Source: Candidatus Hydrogenedentota bacterium
Lineage (GTDB): Bacteria > Hydrogenedentota > Hydrogenedentia > Hydrogenedentales > CAITNO01
Direction: 5' to 3'
NCBI GenBank assembly: GCA_007124105.1
Contig: SLFT01000175.1
Location: 1-11,450, forward strand
Length of the DNA: 11,450 nucleotides
Shown here piece by piece: positions 6,381-11,450 of the stretch. Positions within the stretch are counted from its first letter, which is position 1. Each line of letters opens with the position of its first letter. The notes below the pieces were generated by a model, which worked only from the letters and a program-made list of their open reading frames with translations, had not been told where the DNA came from and did no database searches. The position numbers were made by a program, and so were the translations under genes.

Positions 6381-7424
6381 ATGGCGTTTCGATTCTTCAG
6401 ACGCGTCCGTGTGGCCCCGGGAATAACATTGAACCTCAGCAAACGCGGGCTTTCCACCTCCGTGGGGCCGCGCGGCGCGAAGTACACCGTGGGAACGCGG
6501 GGAACGCGCGCCACCGTCGGATTGCCCGGCACCGGCCTCTTTTATACACAGCACGGCAGCGCCGGCAAGGGGCGGCGCGCCGCCGGCGGAAAACACGCGC
6601 CGCCGCCGCCCGACCCCGTAACAATGGAGCAGCGGCTCACCCTGGGATTCTTCCAGCGCCTGTACGTGCCCAAGAATGAACAGGCCTTTGTGAACGGCCT
6701 GAAAGCGTTTCTCAGCGGCAACGAGGCCAAGAGCATGAAACTGCTTTCGCAAGCGCCGCGCCTGGCCGACGCCGCGTTTCTGGCGGGGTTCCTCGCGCTG
6801 AAACAGGGCAAGCCTGCTGCCGCAGTGCGTTCTCTCCATCAGGCGTTGCGTCAGGCGGACGCGCTTGGGAAACTATACGCCAAATACGGCATCGCCCTCA
6901 CACTGGGCATGCGCATTACAGATGAACTGGCCGCGCATATAGGCCCAACACGACGCGGCGTGTTGCTCGGCCTGGTTGAGGCCTGCCAGGAACTGGGCGA
7001 CTACAGGCAGGCGATTGAAGCGCTGCGCCGATTGCGCAAGAGCGCACCTGATGATGTTGTGGTGAAGGTGTCATTGGCCGAACTGCTCCTGGAGTCAGCG
7101 CCGGGAAACCGGCAGGCGTACAAGAACATTGTGGCCATGGCGCAGGACCTCCGCAATGAAAGCCCCGCCCATGCGGCGCTGTTGCTGTACAAGGCGCGCG
7201 CCTTGTCCGGACTCGGATTGCACACGGCCGCCCGGGACACGCTCACCGCCGCGCTGCGCCGCAAGAAAGACAGAAGTCCCGAGCTATTGCGCGCCCTTCG
7301 TTTCGAACGCGCCCAGGTGTATGAAGCGCTCGGCCAGCAGAAGCGCGCGCGCGCGGACTACGAAAAACTTTACGCCGAAAACCCGACCGACCACGACGTA
7401 GCCAGGAAACTGGGACTCAAGTAG
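6381..7424 (+). CDS. DUF4236 domain protein with TPR-like helical repeats
   Basis: A 347-residue protein of unknown function. Residues 2-55 are a clear DUF4236 domain, recognisable from FRFFRRVRVAPGITLNLSKRGLSTSVGPRG and the closing GLPGTGLFYT (bases 6384-6545). A short basic, Gly/Ala/Pro-rich linker follows. From about residue 80 to the end the protein is helical with TPR-like units, for example LYKARALSGLGLHTAARDTL and FERAQVYEALGQQKRARADY; several more degenerate units lie between. No signal peptide or membrane segment is seen, so it is probably a cytoplasmic scaffold or partner-binding protein. A strong AAGGAGG (6368-6374) supports the ATG start. It is separated from the NAD operon by the palindromic element and need not share its role. 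Confidence 0.85.
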   Translation: MAFRFFRRVRVAPGITLNLSKRGLSTSVGPRGAKYTVGTRGTRATVGLPGTGLFYTQHGSAGKGRRAAGGKHAPPPPDPVTMEQRLTLGFFQRLYVPKNEQAFVNGLKAFLSGNEAKSMKLLSQAPRLADAAFLAGFLALKQGKPAAAVRSLHQALRQADALGKLYAKYGIALTLGMRITDELAAHIGPTRRGVLLGLVEACQELGDYRQAIEALRRLRKSAPDDVVVKVSLAELLLESAPGNRQAYKNIVAMAQDLRNESPAHAALLLYKARALSGLGLHTAARDTLTAALRRKKDRSPELLRALRFERAQVYEALGQQKRARADYEKLYAENPTDHDVARKLGLK

Positions 7425-7432
7425 TACCGCGC

Positions 7433-7462
7433 ATATCTCGCCGGGTTTCCGTTGCGCCTGCG
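7433..7462. repeat. Decayed left-end fragment of the 175-bp element
   Basis: These 30 bp match the left arm of the 175-bp element (from its ATATTTCACC segment through TTGCGCCTGCG) at 25 of 30 positions; all five differences are transitions, each towards G or C. The outer CCCGG end and everything to the right are lost. It fills nearly all of the 38-bp gap between two convergent genes and abuts the stop codon of the minus-strand kinase gene. Confidence 0.5.
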
Positions 7463-8653
7463 CTACCGCCGGGTGGAATGCGACGTCGCTGTGTCCGTTT
7501 CAGCGCATTGAGACAAGGACCCTTCTGGCGCTTCGGACGCGACGCCAAACTCTTCGTCCAACAGCGCCTGTATCTGCGTCTTGCGCGCTTCGATGCTATC
7601 CACCAGTTTGAACTGTACGCGGGCGCGGTTCAGGTTGTGGCCATCATAACGCGTCTTGAAATACACGTCGCCGGCAATGAAGTCGGCAAAAAAGCGTAGC
7701 CCCAGCTCAAAGGCGATAAGGCGAATGGAATCGTACAGGTATTTCCTGTCGGCATCCGTTAAAAACTGCCGCGCGTGGACTTTGTATCCCCGTATTATGG
7801 CGGCGCACAAGTCCATGTCAAACACCACGCGACCGAGATCGAGCGTCTCCTCGCCGGCGGGATTGCAACAGGAACGCATGCAATCGCCGAAATCGTAATG
7901 GATAAGCCCCGGCTTCACCGTGTCCAGATCAACAATGGACGTTCCCTTGCCTGTGGCGTCGTCAATCATAATGTTCGAGATTTTCGGGTCGCCGTGGATA
8001 GTGCGCACCTCGAGCGCGCCCCGCTCGCGCGCGTCCTCGAGCACGGAACACCACGCCCGCCGCTCCTCAACAAAGGCATAACACCGTTTCGCCTCCACCG
8101 AGGATTCCAGACGCGCCCGACCCTCGGACGTTTGCAGCGCTTCGTCCAGGGCGTTGAAATAACCCGGTGTGATATGGAACCCCTCGAGCGTGTCGCAAAG
8201 CAAGTCAACACGCAGGTCGCTCACTACCCGCTGAAAATGTCCCAATACAAACCCCGCCTCGTAAGCGTGTTCCACGCTTTGTATCTGGCCATAGGAATGG
8301 GCGGAAGCGATCAGCGTGATGGCGCGCCAGTATTCCCCTTCCCCGTCCACAACAAAATCGCCGCCGTCCTTCGCCGGGATCACCTGCGGCAGCTGCCAGA
8401 TGCGGTCGGCGCTGTGCGCTTCCAATTCCAACTTCTTGTGGACATGGTCGGTCAACACGCGCATGTTCTGCATGATAAATTCAGGATTCGCAAAAACATG
8501 CCGGTTAATGCGCTGCAAGATGACCCGCTGCTCGGAAAAGGTTGTGCGAAACACCGCCAGAAACGTATCGTTTACATTCCCGTCTCCAAGACTCTCCACA
8601 ACCACCAGACGTCCCGCAATAGCAAATTTCGGGGCTATTAATGCTGCTTTCAT
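7463..8653 (-). CDS. NahK-like APH-fold sugar kinase (putative N-acetylhexosamine 1-kinase)
   Basis: A 396-residue kinase of the aminoglycoside phosphotransferase/choline kinase fold. Features match the bifidobacterial N-acetylhexosamine 1-kinase NahK as I recall it: an N-terminal GDGNVNDTFL loop and VILQRIN strand; the Brenner-type catalytic loop HGDPKISN with Asp222 and Asn227; the metal-binding IVDLDTVKPG (Asp242/Asp244) with YDFGD; and a C-terminal LRFFADFIAGDVYFKTRY plus HNLNRARVQFKLV. NahK phosphorylates GlcNAc or GalNAc at C1 to feed UDP-sugar or glycolytic routes. Sugar specificity here is inferred, and some APH relatives phosphorylate other small molecules. GGAGG nine bases before the ATG supports the start. 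The C-terminal tail is Ser/Thr-rich and probably disordered. Neighbouring fucosidase and sialidase genes fit host- or algal-glycan salvage. Confidence 0.8.
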   Translation of the reverse strand: MKAALIAPKFAIAGRLVVVESLGDGNVNDTFLAVFRTTFSEQRVILQRINRHVFANPEFIMQNMRVLTDHVHKKLELEAHSADRIWQLPQVIPAKDGGDFVVDGEGEYWRAITLIASAHSYGQIQSVEHAYEAGFVLGHFQRVVSDLRVDLLCDTLEGFHITPGYFNALDEALQTSEGRARLESSVEAKRCYAFVEERRAWCSVLEDARERGALEVRTIHGDPKISNIMIDDATGKGTSIVDLDTVKPGLIHYDFGDCMRSCCNPAGEETLDLGRVVFDMDLCAAIIRGYKVHARQFLTDADRKYLYDSIRLIAFELGLRFFADFIAGDVYFKTRYDGHNLNRARVQFKLVDSIEARKTQIQALLDEEFGVASEAPEGSLSQCAETDTATSHSTRR

Positions 8654-8720
8654 GTTCCCAGTCCTCCATCATAGACAGCAAAACACCAGAAAAAAAACAC
8701 CAAACCAATCACTACCCCAT

Positions 8721-8751
8721 ATTATAGCAATAAACGCAGCCTCGTTTTCAA
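8721..8751 (-). promoter_or_regulatory. Promoter of the NahK-like kinase gene
   Basis: On the minus strand, TTGAAA (8746-8751) and a perfect TATAAT (8721-8726) are separated by 19 bp. The -10 box is preceded by TGC, an extended -10 (TGn) that would compensate for the long spacer. The -10 box lies 67 bp before the kinase ATG, allowing a leader of roughly 60 nt. No other minus-strand pair in the gap is as good. Confidence 0.55.
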
Positions 8752-8797
8752 TGCCAAACCAAATATGGCGCCAGGCGCGTCAATATAGATACGGCAT

Positions 8798-8833
8798 CCG
8801 TCCATCCCGTCAACACGGTCAATACCGTCCATC
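8798..8833. repeat. Degenerate 9-bp tandem repeat, four units
   Basis: Four consecutive 9-mers: CCGTCCATC, CCGTCAACA, CGGTCAATA, CCGTCCATC. The first and last are identical, and the middle two share the C-G-T-C-A core positions. It lies between the kinase promoter and the GC-rich motif at 8834 and is noncoding as far as I can see. Confidence 0.5.
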
Positions 8834-8861
8834 GGGGGCGGGGCCGCCTGTTTGGTCCAAC
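8834..8861 (+). repeat. GC-rich 28-bp dispersed motif, copy A
   Basis: This stretch matches 10108-10135 at 24 of 28 positions in the same orientation, with a shared GGGGGCGG and GCCGCCTGT core and a CCAAC end. A shorter relative of the core is at 10025-10042. Copies A and C flank the phosphoesterase gene on its two sides. Confidence 0.5.
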
Positions 8862-8877
8862 GTAGTTAAATACGTTG
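8858..8877. promoter_or_regulatory. Small inverted repeat, possible operator
   Basis: CAACGTA and TACGTTG are perfect 7-bp arms around a GTTAAA centre (20 bp in all). The size and symmetry suit a dimeric repressor such as a LacI-type protein, but no regulator gene is nearby and it is not close to an obvious promoter. It overlaps the end of the GC-rich motif by four bases. Confidence 0.3.
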
Positions 8878-9017
8878 ATCGGTCATGGCCTGGTATTCGG
8901 CATCCGCGAGCGCGCCTTTTCACACGGCTTCAAGTATGCAAAAGGCCAGATTATTAAGCGAGCTAAATTCTTTCGGAAAGGCTTTGCGCCTATACTTCCG
9001 TTTTCGATTATCAGAAG

Positions 9018-9047
9018 TTGTCCACGTTGCAGGGCATCGGGTATCCT
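9018..9047 (+). promoter_or_regulatory. Weak candidate promoter of the phosphoesterase gene
   Basis: TTGTCC (9018-9023) and TATCCT (9042-9047) are 18 bp apart, each matching four of six sigma-70 consensus bases. The -10 box lies 61 bp before the start codon. This is the best pair I found on the plus strand of the gap, but it is not compelling. Confidence 0.25.
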
Positions 9048-9081
9048 ATGCGATGTTCGGTCGGCTGGCCGAATCGTAAAT

Positions 9082-9094
9082 ACTGTATTACAGT
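9082..9094. promoter_or_regulatory. 13-bp perfect dyad just upstream of the phosphoesterase RBS
   Basis: ACTGTA-T-TACAGT is a perfect 6-1-6 inverted repeat, three bases before the AAGGAG Shine-Dalgarno site (9098-9103). It could be a repressor site lying in the leader. The one-base centre is too tight for an RNA hairpin to use all six pairs, and CTGT-N3-ACAG is too short to be an E. coli-type LexA box (CTGT-N8-ACAG). Confidence 0.35.
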
Positions 9095-9108
9095 TGTAAG
9101 GAGCATTG

Positions 9109-9996
9109 ATGATGTCCGCCTATGATTTGCTTGACCGGAGAGGTTTTCTGGGTATTGCCGCGGGCGTTGGCGCGGCTGCCGTAGCGGGGCGCGCTGTCGC
9201 GGAAAAAGGCGTTTCCGTACCTGAACAACTCCCGTTCCAGTTTGCCGTGATTGCAGACCCCCATTGCGCGGAGGGGCCCCGTTCGGGCATTGAAGCGTTG
9301 GGCAATGGCGTTGACAAACTGTTGCGCTGTTTCGAGACGATTGCAGCCCTGCCCGAGTCGGAGCAGCCCGATTTTGCCCTGATTGTGGGGGATATACATC
9401 CCGACGCGCTCGCGCCGCACTTGGACGATATCCGCTGTCCAGTTCACGTGGTAGCGGGCAATCACGAAGGAAGCGCGGAATCGCGGGGGCTGTTGCGTTC
9501 TCTTTTTCCCGATGATTTTGGCGAGGAAGGTACACGCGACTATTATAGTTTTGTTCACAAGGGCGTACGGTTCATCGGCCTGTGCGATGCGGGCATGGGC
9601 GGCGAACATGTGGGCCAGTTCAGTTCCGAATTGATAACGCCTTCAGGACAGTGCGAATGGCTCGAAGCGGAGTTGGCCATGCCCGAGGCGCGCAAGGTGG
9701 TGTACGCCCATATCCCGCCGACACTGGACGGCGGCGACCGCAACATGTACATGGGCCGGAACGATTCACGGTGGTTTGTGAAGACCATCGAGAACGCCGC
9801 GCCGACCATGCTGTTCTTTGGTCATCTGCACCATGCCACGGACGCGTACCGGATAGGCGCGGCCCAGGCCTATAATCTGCGTTCCTGCTGCTGGAATTTC
9901 CGAGAAGCGCCAGTGGGATTCATGCTGGTATCGGTAACGCCGGACGGACTGGAGACCCGCGAAGTCATCACTGGCGCATACGTGGCAGACAGTTGA
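9109..9996 (+). CDS. Tat-exported calcineurin-like metallophosphoesterase
   Basis: A 295-residue metallophosphoesterase. The N-terminus carries a twin-arginine signal, DRRGFLG at residues 9-15, then a hydrophobic Ala/Gly stretch and a likely cleavage site after GRAVA, so it should be exported folded with its metals. The metal-site motifs appear in family order: Asp50-x-His52 (ADPH), Gly-Asp95 (VGDI), Gly-Asn118-His119-Glu (GNHE), His201 (YAHIPP) and Gly-His239-Leu-His241 (GHLHH). The substrate (phosphomonoester or phosphodiester) cannot be told. AAGGAG at 9098-9103 supports ATG 9109 or the adjacent ATG 9112; the upstream in-frame TTG at 9106 is too close. It is apparently monocistronic. Confidence 0.9.
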   Translation: MMSAYDLLDRRGFLGIAAGVGAAAVAGRAVAEKGVSVPEQLPFQFAVIADPHCAEGPRSGIEALGNGVDKLLRCFETIAALPESEQPDFALIVGDIHPDALAPHLDDIRCPVHVVAGNHEGSAESRGLLRSLFPDDFGEEGTRDYYSFVHKGVRFIGLCDAGMGGEHVGQFSSELITPSGQCEWLEAELAMPEARKVVYAHIPPTLDGGDRNMYMGRNDSRWFVKTIENAAPTMLFFGHLHHATDAYRIGAAQAYNLRSCCWNFREAPVGFMLVSVTPDGLETREVITGAYVADS

Positions 9997-10024
9997 CCGA
10001 AGACGCAATGCAATACCGACGTGT

Positions 10025-10042
10025 GCGGCGCCGCCTGTTCGG
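10025..10042 (+). repeat. GC-rich dispersed motif, short copy B
   Basis: GCGGCGCCGCCTGTTCGG shares the GCGGCGCCGCCTGT core exactly with 10112-10125 and, with one change, with the motif at 8834-8861. It lies about 30 bp after the phosphoesterase stop codon. Confidence 0.4.
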
Positions 10043-10075
10043 AAGAGCACTGATTTATCGCGCGCCACCGAGTAT

Positions 10076-10099
10076 AATTACTCAAGAGAGTGAGTAATT
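10076..10099. repeat. AT-rich hairpin after the phosphoesterase gene
   Basis: AATTACTCA (10076-10084) and TGAGTAATT (10091-10099) are perfect 9-bp arms with an AGAGAG loop. There is no T-run afterwards, so it is either an mRNA 3' stabilising hairpin or a protein-binding dyad rather than a terminator. Confidence 0.5.
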
Positions 10100-10107
10100 T
10101 GTAGAAA

Positions 10108-10135
10108 GGGGGCGGCGCCGCCTGTGTAGCCCAAC
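10108..10135 (+). repeat. GC-rich 28-bp dispersed motif, copy C
   Basis: Matches 8834-8861 at 24 of 28 positions. It contains the self-complementary 12-mer GGCGGCGCCGCC (10111-10122). Its right half supplies the left stem of the terminator-like structure that follows. Confidence 0.5.
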
Positions 10136-10174
10136 AAAAAGAGGGCCGTTTTTGGGCGGCGTGTTTCTTTTTTT
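10117..10174 (+). terminator. Terminator-like hairpin with T-tract
   Basis: GCCGCC (10117-10122) can pair with GGCGGC (10155-10160), and inside this AAAAA (10136-10140) pairs with TTTTT (10149-10153). The T-tract TTTCTTTTTTT (10164-10174) follows three bases after the outer stem. It lies 120 bp after the phosphoesterase stop and upstream of the sialidase gene, so it would insulate the two. The outer stem is short and the interior loop large, so strength is uncertain. Confidence 0.45.
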
Positions 10175-10260
10175 ATCTGCCAGTATGATACATTGCCTTG
10201 ACCATACAGGCGCCGGCGATAACAACAACACACGCCGAAAATAATGGAGCGTACACGGAA

Positions 10261-11450
10261 ATGACCAATGGATTGCTGATTTCGACGACTTCCCCCGATA
10301 CGGTGGCGCGGCTGTTGTTCATGATGACGGCCCTGGGCGCGGCCCTGTTGTGTTCCTCGTGGACAATGGCCAGGGCGGCCGGTGAAGAGGCGCCCGACGC
10401 CATTGTCAATGTGTTCAGCGACGGCGACGCGGGGTATCCCCGCTTTCGGATACCGGTCCTCGTTGCCCTTGACGACAATGTCCTGCTGGCTTTTGCCGAG
10501 GGGCGCAGCCCCACGTTTCCGGGACAACACGACGACCACGCACAAAACGACATTGTATTGCGGCGCAGCGTTGACGGCGGCGCAACCTGGGGCCCGGTGC
10601 AGGTTGTGGCCGAAATGGGCGCGGACTCCCTGAACGACCCCTGCGCGGTGGCGCTGACCGGGTCGGGACGCGTATTGCTGATGTATCAGCGCTTTCCCGA
10701 AGGCTATCACGCGCGCAGGATGGCCCATGCCGAGATGGCCACGCCGGGCTACGGCGGCCCCGACAACACGCAGACCTTCATGATCCACAGCGACGACAGC
10801 GGCGTCACCTGGTCCGCGCCGCGCGAGATCACGCGCAGCGTACGCGACGAAGGGGTTGTCAGCGTCGGCAGTCCAGGCGTCGGGATTGTACTGTCCCGGG
10901 GAAGCCAGGCGGGCCGCGTACTGTTGCCTCTGTACGAGGTCATCCCCGTCGAGGACGCGCCCGGCGAAGAACGCTACTGGCGCAACCGGGTCGCCATCAG
11001 CGACGACCAGGGCGCGACATGGCGGCTGGGCGAACGGGTCCCCATTGACGGACTTGAGGGGTACGGCAACGAATGTCAGCTCGCTGAACTGGCCAATGGC
11101 GACATCCGCATGAACGCGCGCTTGCAGTCCGGCGCGAACCGTCTCGCATGGAGCGTCAGCCGCAACGGCGGCGAAAGCTGGACGTCCATGAAAGAAGCGC
11201 CGGAGCTCGTCACCACGCCGTGTATGGCAAGCCTGATTTCGATACCCGTTGACAACGACCGATGGCTGCTCGCGTCGTTGCCCAACTCCGAGGAGGGCCG
11301 CGAAAACGGCGCGCTGTTCCTCAGCCGCGACGGCGGCGAACACTGGACACGCCAACAGACCATCTATCCCAACGGCTTCGCCTACAGCAGCCTCGCGCTG
11401 CTGCCGGACGGACGCATCGGATGCCTTTTCGAACGCGGCCCGTACGAATA
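10261..11450 (+). CDS. GH33-type exo-alpha-sialidase, exported, 3' end missing
   Basis: The frame stays open to the right edge; 396 full codons are visible. Sialidases of this six-bladed propeller family release terminal sialic acid. FRIP (Arg63) starts the domain; five Asp-box motifs follow: SVDGGATW, SDDSGVTW, SDDQGATW, SRNGGESW and SRDGGEHW. The acid/base Asp should lie in HDDHAQND (90-97), the Glu partner is probably Glu271 in GNECQL, and the nucleophile Tyr is probably Tyr375 in YSSLALLPDG, followed by the FERG segment. An export signal is present: a hydrophobic LLFMMTALGAALL stretch and an Ala-rich MARAAG cleavage region. I chose ATG 10261 (GGAG eleven bases before); a later in-frame ATG at 10321 would give a shorter, more typical signal peptide. 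Sialate O-acetylesterase-type or other BNR proteins are less likely because FRIP and the Asp boxes agree. Confidence 0.88.
   Translation, partial: MTNGLLISTTSPDTVARLLFMMTALGAALLCSSWTMARAAGEEAPDAIVNVFSDGDAGYPRFRIPVLVALDDNVLLAFAEGRSPTFPGQHDDHAQNDIVLRRSVDGGATWGPVQVVAEMGADSLNDPCAVALTGSGRVLLMYQRFPEGYHARRMAHAEMATPGYGGPDNTQTFMIHSDDSGVTWSAPREITRSVRDEGVVSVGSPGVGIVLSRGSQAGRVLLPLYEVIPVEDAPGEERYWRNRVAISDDQGATWRLGERVPIDGLEGYGNECQLAELANGDIRMNARLQSGANRLAWSVSRNGGESWTSMKEAPELVTTPCMASLISIPVDNDRWLLASLPNSEEGRENGALFLSRDGGEHWTRQQTIYPNGFAYSSLALLPDGRIGCLFERGPYE

Larger units (their letters stand above)
8654..9108. other. Divergent intergenic region, no convincing gene
   Basis: This 455-bp gap separates the minus-strand kinase from the plus-strand phosphoesterase. 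It carries a minus-strand promoter near the kinase, a 9-bp tandem repeat, a GC-rich dispersed motif, and two small inverted repeats, listed separately. The part from about 8880 to 9010 is more AT-rich and has short open frames of 64 and 74 codons, but neither resembles a known protein nor has a good ribosome binding site. I see nothing else in it. Confidence 0.6.

Noticed and set aside
8875..9099. Short plus-strand frame of 74 codons in the divergent gap.
   Set aside because: TTG start, no convincing ribosome binding site, no recognisable domain, and it overlaps likely regulatory sequence of the next gene.
10198..10227. TTGACC as a -35 box for the sialidase gene.
   Set aside because: No acceptable -10 box follows at 16-18 bp (TAACAA or AACAAC only).
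10078..11355. A 425-codon open frame on the minus strand, opposite the sialidase gene.
   Set aside because: Its translation resembles no known protein and it lies antisense to a clear GH33 frame with five Asp boxes. Long antisense frames are expected where third codon positions are G or C.

Overview
The window is GC-rich bacterial DNA with short gene spacings, Shine-Dalgarno sites and ATGA start/stop overlaps. The gene content (an exo-fucosidase, a sialidase with an export signal, a Tat-exported phosphoesterase, a DUF4236 protein and a long glutamine-dependent NAD synthase) suggests an uncultured, carbohydrate-degrading environmental lineage, perhaps of the Planctomycetes/PVC/Hydrogenedentes type. 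That placement is inference from gene content only; there is no marker gene here.

Layout, left to right. (1) Bases 1-1271: the 3' part of a GH29 alpha-L-fucosidase-like gene. (2) 1272-1446: a 175-bp palindromic element with perfect 17-bp terminal inverted repeats. (3) 1447-1715: a gene-free leader with an 11-bp inverted repeat and a TATAAT box. (4) 1716-6165: a four-gene NAD salvage operon, NUDIX hydrolase - pncA - pncB - nadE, translationally coupled in its first three genes. (5) 6191-6365: a second copy of the 175-bp element, ending 2 bp before the ribosome binding site of (6) 6381-7424, a DUF4236 protein with TPR-like helices. (7) 7433-7462: a decayed scrap of the same element in a 38-bp convergent gap. 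(8) 7463-8653, minus strand: an APH-fold sugar kinase resembling N-acetylhexosamine 1-kinase (NahK). (9) 8654-9108: a divergent regulatory gap with a good minus-strand promoter, a 9-bp tandem repeat and two small inverted repeats. (10) 9109-9996: a Tat-exported calcineurin-like phosphoesterase. (11) 9997-10260: a gap with a hairpin and a terminator-like structure. (12) 10261-11450: the 5' part of a GH33-type sialidase with an export signal.

Two biological themes stand out. One is complete and local: nicotinamide to nicotinate (PncA), to NaMN (PncB), and finally NaAD to NAD (NadE). Only the adenylyltransferase step (NadD) is missing, and a stand-alone NUDIX hydrolase leads the operon. The other is scattered: fucosidase, sialidase and a NahK-like kinase fit scavenging of fucosylated and sialylated glycans, with the released N-acetylhexosamine phosphorylated in the cytoplasm.

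The least expected content is the 175-bp element family. It has two intact copies about 93% identical to each other, each forming one long imperfect hairpin across its whole length, plus a relict; all three lie just 3' of a stop codon. Where the arms disagree by a transition, the pattern favours G-U wobble pairs in the minus-strand transcript. That would be expected of an element selected as RNA on that strand.
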